From Arabidopsis thaliana (taxonomy: Eukaryota; Streptophyta; Magnoliopsida; Brassicales; Brassicaceae), in contig NC_003076.8 in the NCBI RefSeq assembly GCF_000001735.4, forward strand, positions 22,571,835 to 22,635,834: a stretch of 64,000 bases of DNA. Direction: 5' to 3'. Below, piece after piece: positions 33,971 through 44,600 of the stretch (the stretch's first letter is position 1; each line of letters begins with the position of its first letter). Both the position numbers and the translations under genes were made by a program. The notes beneath the pieces are model-generated. The model had not been told where the DNA came from. It worked only from the letters and a program-made list of their open reading frames with translations, and made no database searches.

Positions 33971-34657
33971 ATGTCGGCAGCTGACAAAAAACCGTTGATT
34001 CCGCCGTCACATATCACCATCAAAATCAAAAGTCAGGTACTTGTAATAATCTTAATGTTATTATAAGTTAAATTTTTTTCTAAAAAGACCACTTTCTTGT
34101 TATGCTATTGTGAAAACAATAAATTTTCCATACACAAGTATTTGGAGATTATGCAAAACAGCAAAGAATTCATTGATTCTAAGTGCTAGGTTTCTAGGTT
34201 TTTTTCTGTTGGTTAAATCGTTGACAGAAAAATACATATTTTCTATAAGTGAATACTTTCTACAACCTCAAAGATGATAATATTTTTAATTTTAACCAAT
34301 CTAAAATTAAGCTGAGTTAACATGCGTATAGATTAACATGTTAAATTTTTGTAAATATAATAAAATAGGATGACATATGTGTGTACTTCCGGATTAAGAG
34401 GGACGTTGAGCTCCGTACGATGATGCAAGCATATTCCGACAAAGTTGGACAACAAATGTCAGCTTTTAGGTTTCACTGCGATGGAATTAGGATCAAACCC
34501 AATCAAACTCCCAATGAGGTATTTATTTATTTTTGTCATAGAAATGTTACATATGAATCATATTGAGAAACAAAAGGAATTGCAGCTTGATCTTGAAGAC
34601 GGAGATGAAATCGATGCATTTGTTGACCAAATAGCAGGGTTCAGCCATCGCCATTAA
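33971..34657 (+). CDS. SUM7: SUMO-like protein SUM7, altered C-terminus
   Basis: Three exons (33971-34036, 34369-34518, 34586-34657) give a 95-aa small ubiquitin-like protein. The SUMO fold is recognisable: [57 protein letters not shown]. Intron positions are the same as in its neighbour SUM8. Canonical SUMOs end in QTGG, where SUMO protease exposes the diglycine for conjugation. Here the matching segment reads [10 protein letters not shown], so the first Gly is Ala. Normal conjugation is therefore doubtful, though non-covalent roles remain possible. Probably AT5G55855. The gene model is secure by splice sites; whether it is functional is open. Confidence 0.85.
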
Positions 34658-35469
34658 GAGTATCTTAACGATATAAAAAGTCATTAGTGCGTTTACAAAA
34701 AGATCAATATTGAAATCTTGTTTAATTATTTTCACCTACTTTTTAATAAGATTTTAGTATCCTTTTATCGATGTAACAATGCAAAAGGTGATTTATGGAT
34801 GAACTTTCTCTTTGATATAGAGTTAATCTATACGTTAGAGGTAATGTTTGTTCGCATGGAAGTTGCAACAAAAAAGAGAGATAGAAGTTTTCTGTTCTCG
34901 TATTAAATGTGAGATATATACACAAGAACAATAACAAAATCATTGTCGTTTGTCAATACGATCATCATTAGAAGAACTTAGAAGCCTTTGCCCATTTTGA
35001 CTAGTCAAGCTATATAGAATTATAGATAACAAAATGATAATCGGAGCTATCTTATTAGCGTTACATGTCGTCTAGTTCACGTGCGAAATAGTTGTATTTT
35101 CCCATCAATCTCCACACAAATTTTCCGAATTTGCACAACTGTCTCGTAATTAATTATCTTGATTGGGCCATATCATATGAATTATGCTAGATTAGATATA
35201 TAATACGTTAAGAATTACTTATTCAAATATCTTATTTTCTCACTTAGAACTTAACATAGAAATATCATCTTGTATGGATTTTATTAGTGACGAATTACGT
35301 AGATTCTAATGGGTCTTTTTGGTTTTAAGAATTATTAGTGACTAAAAATTGAAATAAAGTCGGCAATAATTAAATAGGTGATGCAAACAAAAAGTTATTA
35401 AAATAAAACCATAAAGATATTTATAAATTTAATAAAGATGAAAAATTAAGAATTTGATAGTGAATCATA

Positions 35470-35697
35470 CTCCCTCTGTTCCACAAAAAGAGTCATTCCA
35501 TATTTTTCACACATGTTAAAAGTTCTATACTCCTTATTAATACACTAAATAAAATTATACTATCTCCTATTAATACATTAAAGCAATAGAGTTAAAAAAA
35601 GGATTTTTATTCAAATTTTAAATTGGAAATATCAAAAGACACTCTTTAATGAAACAAAAATTAAATCTTAAACGACACTCTTTGCAAACGGAATGAA
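35470..35697. mobile_element. Stowaway/mariner-like MITE, ~228 bp
   Basis: The left end CTCCCTCTGTTCCACAAAAA and the right end, read inwards as TTCATTCCGTTTGCAAAGAG, are imperfect inverted repeats of the CTCCCTCCGTT type of plant Tc1/mariner MITEs. TA dinucleotides flank both ends (35468-35469 and 35698-35699), matching the family's target duplication. No coding capacity. It sits between the two SUMO units. Confidence 0.7.
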
Positions 35698-35998
35698 TAT
35701 TTCATTACGATTAGAGGTGTGTTACACAAAACACAAGCATGACTCACTGAAGTTGGAAATCTTGATGGGCTTTTACTAGGAACATACCGGATTATAGCTA
35801 AACCCCCTTAATCGCTTCTTTCGATCAAAGTGAGAAAAATCAGAAAGGTCAATGAAAGTTTGTGATGATCAAAATTCCCACAGGAGGAAAATAAATGGGA
35901 ACTGAAAACGAAAAGGTTTAACATTTAATCGTATGATTCAAAATTCATCTCCAACATTAATGTCGTTTATCGATATTTAATGATATGATTCATCTGTA

Positions 35999-36001
<3 letters not shown>

Positions 36002-36036
<35 letters not shown>
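36002..36036. repeat. (TA)n microsatellite
   Basis: An uninterrupted run of about 17 TA dinucleotides lies 57 bp upstream of the SUM8 start codon, where unit 1 has non-repetitive sequence. It is likely to vary in length between accessions. Confidence 0.95.
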
Positions 36037-36038
<2 letters not shown>

Positions 36039-36092
36039 TGTAACTAATCAGTTTATAAGAACAATCCAACCGTCATAATAGAAAGCGAAGCG

Positions 36093-36806
36093 ATGTCGTC
36101 GTCTGACAAGAAACCGTTGATTCCGTCGTCACATATCACCGTCAAAGTTAAAAATCAGGTACTTGAATAAATTTCGCCATTACTTATGCTAAAAACAAGA
36201 TAATGGTGTAGTTTTGTAACTCAATTTTGAAAAGAATCACTTTTTTGTTATGCTATTGTGAAAACAAGAAAAATTTCAAACATAATTATATTTTGGAGAT
36301 TTTTGCAGGACAGCAAAACAATCATTGATTTGTAATGTTCATTAGTGTTAGGATTTTAGTTTTTTTTTGTTTTAATTTTATATATTTTGCAATAGATTTC
36401 CCAACAAAAGTGTATATCTTTTATAGCAAAAATTATAATATTCAACCGTCCTAAAACTAAGATACGTATAACATGTTAAAAGTTTTGTAACAATTACTAT
36501 TTAACAGGACGACATATGTGTGTACTTCCGGATTAAGAGGGACGTCGAGCTTCGTAAGATGATGCATGCATACTCTGACAAAGTTGGAGTAGAAATGTCT
36601 ACTCTAAGGTTTCTCTTCGATGGAAATAGGATCAAACTCAATCAAACTCCCAACGAGGTATTTTTTAAAAAGTTACTCCAATAATGTATATATGAATCAA
36701 GTTGATAAATTAACGAAAACGATTGCAGCTTGGGCTTGAAGACGAAGACGAAATAGAAGCATTTGGTGAACAACTAGGAGGGTTCAGCTTCTTTCATCGC
36801 CATTAA
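36093..36806 (+). CDS. SUM8: SUMO-like protein SUM8
   Basis: Three exons (36093-36158, 36508-36657, 36729-36806) encode 97 aa with the same exon phases as SUM7. SUMO landmarks are [42 protein letters not shown] and EDEDEIEAF. The C-terminal region reads [14 protein letters not shown] diglycine is kept in the position of the canonical QTGG but the Thr is Leu, and a seven-residue hydrophobic tail would have to be removed by a SUMO protease to expose it. It is therefore more plausible than SUM7 as a conjugating modifier. Probably AT5G55856. Expression cannot be judged from sequence. Confidence 0.85.
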
Positions 36807-38311
36807 GAGAATATTAAAGTCGTTAGAACGACTCACCAAAAAATCAATAATTTATAGTCTTGTTTAATTCTTTTCACCTACTTTTTCGTACTACAAGAGT
36901 TGGTTATTCATCGATGTTAACGAGTAACAACGATAAGGTGTTTATGTATGAACGAGTTATCTATAAGTTATTTGAATGAAGTGTAAGAGATATGAGAATA
37001 GATGGGCATTGATATATATAGATGGGCATTGTCCTTGATCGTTATATTTGTTTAAGTCACGAAAGATATAAGAATCAAAGAGGTAATGTTTCACTCGCAT
37101 GGAAATTGCAACAAAGAAAAGAGTTAGATATATATTCTATTTCCGTATTAAATGTGATATATACACAAGTACAATTACAAATCATTGTCAAATATGATCA
37201 TCATTAGAAGCCGTGGCCCATTTTGACTAGTCAAGCTATACAGATAACAAAATGAATATAATCAGAACTATCTTTTTAGCATTACATGTCGTCTAGTTCA
37301 CGTGCGAAATAGTTTTTTCATTTGCCCATCAATCACCACAAAAAATTTCCGAATTTGCAGAAAATTTCTCGTAATTACCTTGACTGGGCCATATCATATG
37401 AATTACGCTAGATAGAAATATATATTACGTTAACAATTACTCAATCGAAATATATGTTGTACAAATTTTTAATTAGCGACGAATTATGCGCTAACACAAA
37501 AAGGTTAAAAGGAAAATTAAAAAGTCACCGTCCTAATAAAAAATAAATCAAACAATTAGGTTTGTCGATGACCAATAAGAAACTGCCATTTGTCAACCAA
37601 ATACACTTCCCTTTCTTGTCCCTCTCTCCTCTCTGTCTCTCTTCTTTCTCTCTCCTCGCCACTGACTTTGCTCTCTCTGATTTACAGAAGAAATTTCAAA
37701 ACTTTCAAAAGCTCAAATCTTTTTTCCCTTTTTCGATTATATTCATCGTCGTCGAGACCGGAGATATCTTTATCTGATCAAAAGTTTCTTTTTTCCGATC
37801 GTCTTTTCTCTCCCAGAGAAAAATTAAAAATCGCTCCTTTAGATTATTTCCTTTATTTTCTTGGCGCGGTTTCGATTTCACGTTTCTGGGTTTTCTTCAT
37901 CGACCCAGAAAAACAAAAAAAATTCAAACCGCAACGATCAGGTACGAATCGAATTTTTTTTGTCACCATCGCTTGTTTTGAAGATTTCTTCGTCGGTGGA
38001 AGAGACGCTTCTTTTATTCTAAGATTAGCCTCTTTGGTTTGTAGAATCTGTAACAAATTTTGGTGATTATGTTTAATTAAAAGTTACCATCTTTGATCTT
38101 CGTTTAATTAATCTTTCCCTTAATAACATGTTCTTAGGGTTTTGATTTTTTCCTTATGTGTGTACTGTTTGATATTTACTTAATTTGCTTAATCTTCTAT
38201 TAATGGAACAGAAATAAACTGATTTTGAGCTCTCTGTGTTTGTGTTGTCTCTCTCTGTATCAGGTAGTGAATCCTTGATTTTATAGTCTATATAAAGAAA
38301 GAAAATGCAAA
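36807..38311. promoter_or_regulatory. SUM8 3' flank; TREPH1 promoter and leader with UTR intron
   Basis: The first 640 bases are the 3' end of SUMO unit 2. 37600-37940 is a pyrimidine-rich leader. A probable 5'-UTR intron runs from a GTACGAAT donor near 37942 to a GTATCAG acceptor near 38264. A short upstream ATG at 38305 begins a five-codon frame that overlaps the main ATG at 38312. Confidence 0.5.
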
Positions 38312-40332
38312 ATGGTTGCTAAGAAGGGACGTAGAGATTCTTCAGACTCTTCTCCAATTGTGGAGGTTGGAGAGATTGACACAAGTGCTCCTTTTCAATC
38401 TGTTAAAGATGCGGTTAACCTTTTCGGTGAAGCTGCTTTCTCCGCTGAGAAACCGGTTTTTCGAAAACCGAATCCTCAGTCTGCTGAGGTAATATTCATT
38501 AAGAGTTTTGTGTTTTTAAGAGGTTGTATAATCTGAATTTTGTGTTTGTTGGTTTGCAGAAAGTTTTGGTGAAGCAAACAGAGCTTCACTTGGCTCAGAA
38601 AGAGTTGAATAAGTTGAAGGAACAGCTTAAGAATGCTGAAACTATTAGAGAGCAAGCGTTGAGTGAGCTTGAATGGTCTAAAAGAACTGTTGATGAACTT
38701 ACTCGTAAGCTTGAAGCGGTTAATGAGTCTAGAGATTCTGCAAATAAAGCTACTGAAGCTGCTAAGAGTCTAATTGAAGAAGCGAAACCGGGGAATGTTT
38801 CTGTAGCTAGTAGTAGTGATGCTCAGACTCGGGATATGGAAGAGTATGGGGAAGTATGTAAGGAACTTGATACCGCCAAGCAAGAGCTGAGGAAAATCCG
38901 TCAGGTTTCGAATGAGATTTTGGAAACAAAGACTGTTGCTTTAAGTAAAGTAGAGGAAGCTAAGAAAGTGAGTAAAGTTCATTCTGAGAAGATTGAGTTG
39001 CTTAGAAAAGAAATTGCAGCTGTTAATGAATCAGTTGAACAGACGAAGCTTGCGTGTTCTCAAGCCCGAAAGGAACAATCTGAGATATTTGCGGAGAAGG
39101 AGATTCAGCAGAAATCGTATAAAGCTGGCATGGAAGAATCTGCCAAGAAATCACTTGCTTTGAAGAATGAATTTGACCCTGAATTTGCAAAGAAGCTTGA
39201 AGTGCAGTTGACTGAGACATATAATGAGATCGATGAACTGCAGAAGCAAATGGAGACTGCGAAAGCATCGGATATAGATTCCGTAAATGGTGTGAGTTTG
39301 GAGTTGAATGAAGCTAAAGGTTTATTCGAGAAACTTGTGGAAGAAGAGAAGTCTTTGCAAGAGTTAGTGGAATCTCTTAAAGCAGAATTAAAGAATGTGA
39401 AGATGGAGCATGATGAAGTTGAAGCGAAGGAAGCTGAAATTGAATCTGTGGCTGGAGATCTTCATCTGAAGCTTAGCAGAAGTAAGAGTGAGCTAGAACA
39501 ATGTGTTACAGAGGAATCTAAAGCAAAGGCTGCTTTGGAAGATATGATGTTAACCATCAATCAGATATCTTCTGAGACTGAAGCTGCTCGACGAGAAGCT
39601 GAGGGAATGAGAAACAAAGCTAAGGAGTTAATGAAGGAAGCAGAATCTGCGCATCTGGCTCTTGAAGACTCAGAGCTACATCTAAGGGTCGCGTTAGATG
39701 AAGCCGAAGAAGCGAAAGCTGCCGAGACAAAGGCGCTTGAACAGATAAAGTCAATGTCTGAAAAAACCAACGCTGCACGTAATTCGACTTCATCTGAGTC
39801 TGGATCTCAGAGCATCACACTGTCTCAAGAGGAGTTCAAATCACTGAGCAAGAGAGCTGAGGTATTCGATAAGCTAGCAGAAATGAAAGTGGCTGCTGCA
39901 TTGGCTCAGGTGGAAGCAGTGAGAGCTAGCGAAAACGAGACACTGAAGAAGTTAGAGACAACACAAGAAGAGATTAAGAAGCTAAAGACTGCAACAGAAG
40001 AGGCACTGAAGAAAGCAGCTATGGCTGATGCTGCCAAGAAAGCGGTTGAAGGAGAACTCAGGAGATGGCGAGAAAGAGATCAGAAGAAAGCAGAGGAAGC
40101 GGCGACAAGGATTCTCGCAGAAGCTGAGATGAAGATGGCCAGTGAATCATCACCGCAACAACATTACAAAGCTCCGAAACAGAAACCTGTCAATAACAAA
40201 CTGGAGAAGACAAAAACATCTGTGGTATCAAAGAAAGTGCTTATGCCGAATCTAAGTGGAATCTTCAACAGAAAGAAGAATCAAGTGGAATGGGGTTCTC
40301 CTTCATATCTCCCTGGAGAGAAACCCTTTTGA
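38312..40332 (+). CDS. TREPH1: WEB1-family (DUF827) coiled-coil protein, TREPH1
   Basis: Two coding exons (38312-38488, 38560-40332) join in phase to give 649 aa. The N-terminus has a Ser-rich stretch and the family motif PFQSVKDAVNLFGEAAF (about residues 27-43). This is followed by ~500 residues of almost continuous coiled coil (heptads rich in Glu, Lys, Ala and Leu, from KVLVKQTELHLAQKELNKLK on). The C-terminal tail is basic and Ser/Pro-containing, with KKVLMPNLSGIFNRKK. WEB1 relatives act in chloroplast movement and cytoskeletal processes. From memory this locus is AT5G55860, TREPH1, a touch-responsive phosphoprotein whose phosphosite lies near the C-terminus. The domain call is secure; the physiological role rests on literature memory. 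Confidence 0.9.
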
Positions 40333-41108
40333 TGATTTCTTCTTTTTCGAGAATTGAACTTTTTGTTTGTTGTGAACAATCCAGAAAGTTGTGTGCTTTT
40401 TTTGGTAAAAGAAGGTTTGTGGTTTGAGATCAGAAGCAGTTGCAGCTTTGGTCTAACGTGAGAAAACTGGTTGTTGCTGTAAATTGGATCAAAGCTATTT
40501 AGGTGGTTGTTTTACTTTGGCTCTTTGTTATGATTGTGAATGCTATTTGTTATTCTTGCATAAGCTTCAACTTTACGATAAAATATAGAAATTAAATGGA
40601 TTACACACTGAGCTAAGTTTATGAAGTCCTCCTAGGACCGAAATATTCTCGATTTGGTTTGCTGAGTGGGAATATGAGTGGTGTATTTGATTAGATATGT
40701 TACGTTATTTGGAATCCAAACAAATCATTGTGTTCTTTGATCACTTATATAAGTTATATTGAGCAAATCAATCATTTTAAAATAGAAATAATGAGAAGTT
40801 TCTTAGTTAAAATACAAATTACAAAAGAACAGATTTTTAAGTATATAGAAATCCATATCAAAATCAATTTCATGGAATTTTTTTTTTTGGTTCAACAAGT
40901 TAATGGAATTAATAATGTATATAACACTAAGTCCGTATTTGGATTGAAATTGATGTATTTTTATTTTTATATGATTCGAAAGTGTTTTAGAATCCATGAA
41001 CAAATGATTTTGAGCGTGTTGATTTGTATTGGTTAGAAACGTGTTGATTTGTTTGTAGGTAAGGTGCCAGAATACACAATGTGTTGATTTGATTTGAAGT
41101 AGAACGAT
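40333..41108. other. TREPH1 3' region to DUF295 relic
   Basis: No gene. The first ~250 bases are 3' UTR-like. A stretch at about 40615-40665 (AAGTTTATGAAGTCC, CTCGATTTGGTTTGC) resembles 46486-46535 on the other side of the copia element. The rest is AT-rich. Confidence 0.5.
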
Positions 41109-41477
41109 TTGGGTTTGGCAATGAGGCAGAGTTACAAGAGGAGGCAGGGGAATGCGTTTAGGGTTTGTATCCGATGCAACCGGGTTTAGATCGTCTTGGA
41201 GACGCAATATACCATCCTCCTTCAAAGTAGCTACCCAACCATGGGATGACCCGATCGTTACCATTGGATCACTATTTACCAACTCTAGAGGTACCTTCTT
41301 TTCCAAGCAAGTGCGTCGAGACATCATCATAACATCGAGTCTCCCGAGATGATCAGCTCCACAAGGTTGAACGCCGACGATTGAACAAGGAGGGGTTTGC
41401 ATCAGAGAGGATCTTACCAGTACAGGTTTCCTCCGAAAGCATAGTAGCTTCAAAGGTTGGTTTAGAAGCAGAGACAT
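41109..41477 (-). pseudogene. truncated DUF295 relic (N-terminal third)
   Basis: Minus-strand sequence matching the first ~125 codons of the DUF295 genes at 47270 and 50903: MSLLLNQPLKLLCFRRKP, VPLELVNSDPMVTIGSSHGW, DGILRLQDDLNPVASD, PPLVTLPHCQTQI. Homology stops there, and the frame runs on into AT-rich DNA without the remaining ~240 codons. Its 5' leader is interrupted by the copia element about 44 bp before the ATG. It is dead as a DUF295 gene. Confidence 0.85.
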
Positions 41478-41520
41478 GAGTAAGATGTTGTTACCGAAAT
41501 GCAAAGGCTGCAAGAGATTT

Positions 41521-41677
41521 TGTAGAATTAGGTATTGCACTAACTTGAGTTTATTGATTCACAAAGTGTGATATTTATACAAGAGAGTCATCGTATAAAA
41601 TAAACTCGAATCCCTAAATTATAGGACATAACTCTGTCACAAAATATATCACAAGAGATTCTACTCTATCCCCAATA
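41521..41677 (-). repeat. copia 3' LTR
   Basis: 157 bp, identical to 46276-46432. On the plus strand it starts TGTAGAATTAGG and ends CTATCCCCAATA. The ends are set by the GATTT target duplication. Immediately inside is the polypurine tract (41678-41690, minus strand). Confidence 0.95.
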
Positions 41678-41684
41678 CTCCCCC

Positions 41685-44600
41685 TCAGGTTGGAGTGTGA
41701 AGATTCTGAATACCCAACTTGGACATAAGATAAATGAATTGATTACGACCAAGAGCCTTAGTGAAAATATCAGCTAGTTGCTCCGAGGTCCTAACATGAT
41801 GTGTTGTTATAATGCCATCACGAACCGCATCGCGAACTGAGTGACAATCCCTTTCAATATGCTTCGTACGCTCGTGAAAGACGGGGTTTGCTGCAATAGA
41901 AATAGCAGCCTTACTATCACAAAACAAACGAGTAGGCGCAGCGAGTGTGATACCTAATTCTTTTAACAACTTGTTAAGCCATTTGATCTCTTTGAGAGCA
42001 ACCGACATTGCTCTATACTCTGCTTCCGCAGACGAGTGAGAAACCGTGTCTTGTTTCTTGGTTTTCCAAGAAATAGGCGAGCCACCAAGCAGAACCACAT
42101 ACGCACTAAGTGAACGTCGAGTCAAGGGACAAGATTGAAAATCCGAATCACAATAAACCTCGAGAGTCAAATCCTTATTAGAACTCAGCAAAATGCCCTG
42201 ACCCGGTGAACCCTTCAAGTAACGAACTATGCGCATCGCAGCCTCCAAATGAGCTTCCCTAGGAGCTTGCATAAATTGGGACAATACATGAACGGAGTAG
42301 CTCAACTCTGGGCGAGTATGAAGAAGATATAGTAGCCGACCAACGAGACGACGAAATGGCTTGGGATCCTGAAGTAACGGACCATCGTCGGAGGCAAGGT
42401 GATGATTTTGTTCCAACGGAGTATATGCCGGTCTCGCTCCTAGAGTGCCACTATCAGAAATTATATCAAGGGCATATTTTCGTTGAGACAAGAAAATACC
42501 ATCAGGCCCACGACTTACTTCAATGCCAAGAAAATATTTGAGCTTGCCTAAGTCTTTCATGGAAAAGCAACGTCCCAAATACTCCTTAAATTTCTGAACC
42601 ATATACTCATCATTACCGCAGATTATTAAATCATCGACATATACTAAGACGCGAAGTTCAATCCCTTTACAGGAATAAGAAAAGAAAGAGTAATCCTCAT
42701 AACCTTGGATGAACCCGAATCTTTTAAGAGCATCAGACAATTTCTTAAACCAACACCTAGGAGCTTGTTTTAAACCGTATAGTGACTTACGAAGGCGACA
42801 AACTTTGTCAGGATGAGAGTGTCGAAACCCGGGAGGAAGTTTCATATACACCTCCTCTTCAAGATCGCCATGGAGGAAGGCATTATGAACATCCATTTGG
42901 TATACTTCCCATTGATTAGCAGCTACTAGACGAAGAAGAGTACGGACCGTTGTCATTTTTACCACTGGTGCAAAGGTTTCCGTGTAGTCTTCCCCTTCAA
43001 TTTGATTGTTGCCTTGAACTACAAGGCGAGCTTTGTAACGTTCAACCGTTCCGTCAGCATTAAACTTTGTTTTGTAAACCCACTGACTTCCAATAGCTAC
43101 TTTTCCAGTTGGCAGATCGACAATGTCCCATGTCTTGTTAACTTCGAGTGCGTCAACTTCTTTATACATTGCATCATTCCAGACTTTAACTTTAACAGCT
43201 TCTTTAAAATGTTTAGGCTCATCATTTGCAGTGATTGCAGCAAGAAACACCTTATGTCCTGCGGAAAAACACTCATCAAAAATATAATCCGTTAAAGGAT
43301 ATTGTGAGTTACCTTGGATCGATGACGAGGACTGAGATGTAGAAGGAGAGAGAACGTGAGGAGTGTTTGGAGTGCAAGAAGCATTGTATAGAATGTAATC
43401 TTTCAGACGAGCAAGTTGTTGAACTTGTCGTTTTCCTTGTCGCGGAGGAGTGTTTTCAATAATCGGAGTGGTGTCTTGCTGGGGTGGAGAGACATTTGTA
43501 GACGGTGATGTTGAACTAGAAGAGTTAGTTGGCGTCTGAGTTGGAGTGACACTTGTAGACGGAGAAAGTGGGTCATCAACTGGAGTCGGAAGACTTTGTG
43601 GAGTATCATGCTCCGTATCTGACTCAGAAACATCAGTGACACAAACCGGTGGATCAGACAAAGAATTTTCATCGCTCCCCCTGTCTTCTAGAGTCGTAAA
43701 TGGCAACCAATCTTCATCATAAGTGATCGGACAAGTGACCGGTGGTGTGTAGATCGTATCACCCTCATTTGTTGCATAAGGAAACACATTTTCTCTAAAC
43801 ACCACGTCACGAGAGACTATGAATTCATTAGTACTCAAGTCGTATACTTTCCACCCTTTTTGTCCAAATGGATAGCCAACAAAAATGCATAAACGGCTTC
43901 TCTCACCAAACTTATCTTTATCCCGTGTAACACGATGAGCATAGCAAGCAGAGCCGAAGACTCTTAATTGATCATAATCCGGCTTACATCCATGAAGCAA
44001 CTCATAGGGAGAGAGACCATTGTGAATAGAAGACGGTGTACGATTGATTAAATAAGCTGCTGTCATGACTGCTTCTCCCCAAAACTTGATTGGTAGTGAT
44101 GCTTGAAACAAGAGTGCTCTTGAAACATTCAGAATGTGCCTATGCTTGCGCTCGACTCTACCATTTTGTTGTGGAGTTCCTACACACGAAGTCTGGTGAA
44201 CAATGCCTTGTTCTTTAAAGTAGGATGAAAGACACATGAATTCTGTACCATTATCACTGCGAATGATTTTAACAGATTTTCCAAACTGTTTTTCCGTGTA
44301 TGCAAGAAAATTAGTAAGAACACTACGAACTTCTGACTTTGCCAATAGTAGATATGTCCAAACTGACCTTGAAAAATCATCCACTATTGTTAAAAAATAA
44401 ACTGCTCCACATGAAGATGGCACTCGATATGGTCCCCAAACATCACAATGAATTAAAGAAAAACAATCTGTTGATTTATTGCTACTATCTGGAAATACTT
44501 CTCTTGTTTGTTTTGCTCTAAAACATACGTCACAAGAACGAGAGCTAACAGAACAAGAGGATCCCGAAAACAAAGGTAAAGATGAAAGAACAGAAAAACT

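Larger units (their letters stand above)
34658..36092. other. spacer between SUM7 and SUM8
   Basis: No gene. It contains the 3' flank of unit 1 (to about 35225), an AT-rich stretch, a MITE (35470-35697), the 5' flank of unit 2 from about 35715, and a TA microsatellite just upstream of SUM8. Confidence 0.55.
33480..37445 (+). repeat. tandem duplication of the SUMO-like locus (two units)
   Basis: Unit 1 is about 33480-35225 and unit 2 about 35715-37445. They share upstream DNA (CTGAAGTTGGA, TTGATGGGCTTT), all three exons and introns, and downstream DNA (CCCATTTTGACTAGTCAAGC, TCTAGTTCACGTGCGAAATAG, GGGCCATATCATATGAATTA). Exons are more alike than introns, which carry many substitutions and indels, so the duplication is not recent. 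Confidence 0.88.
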
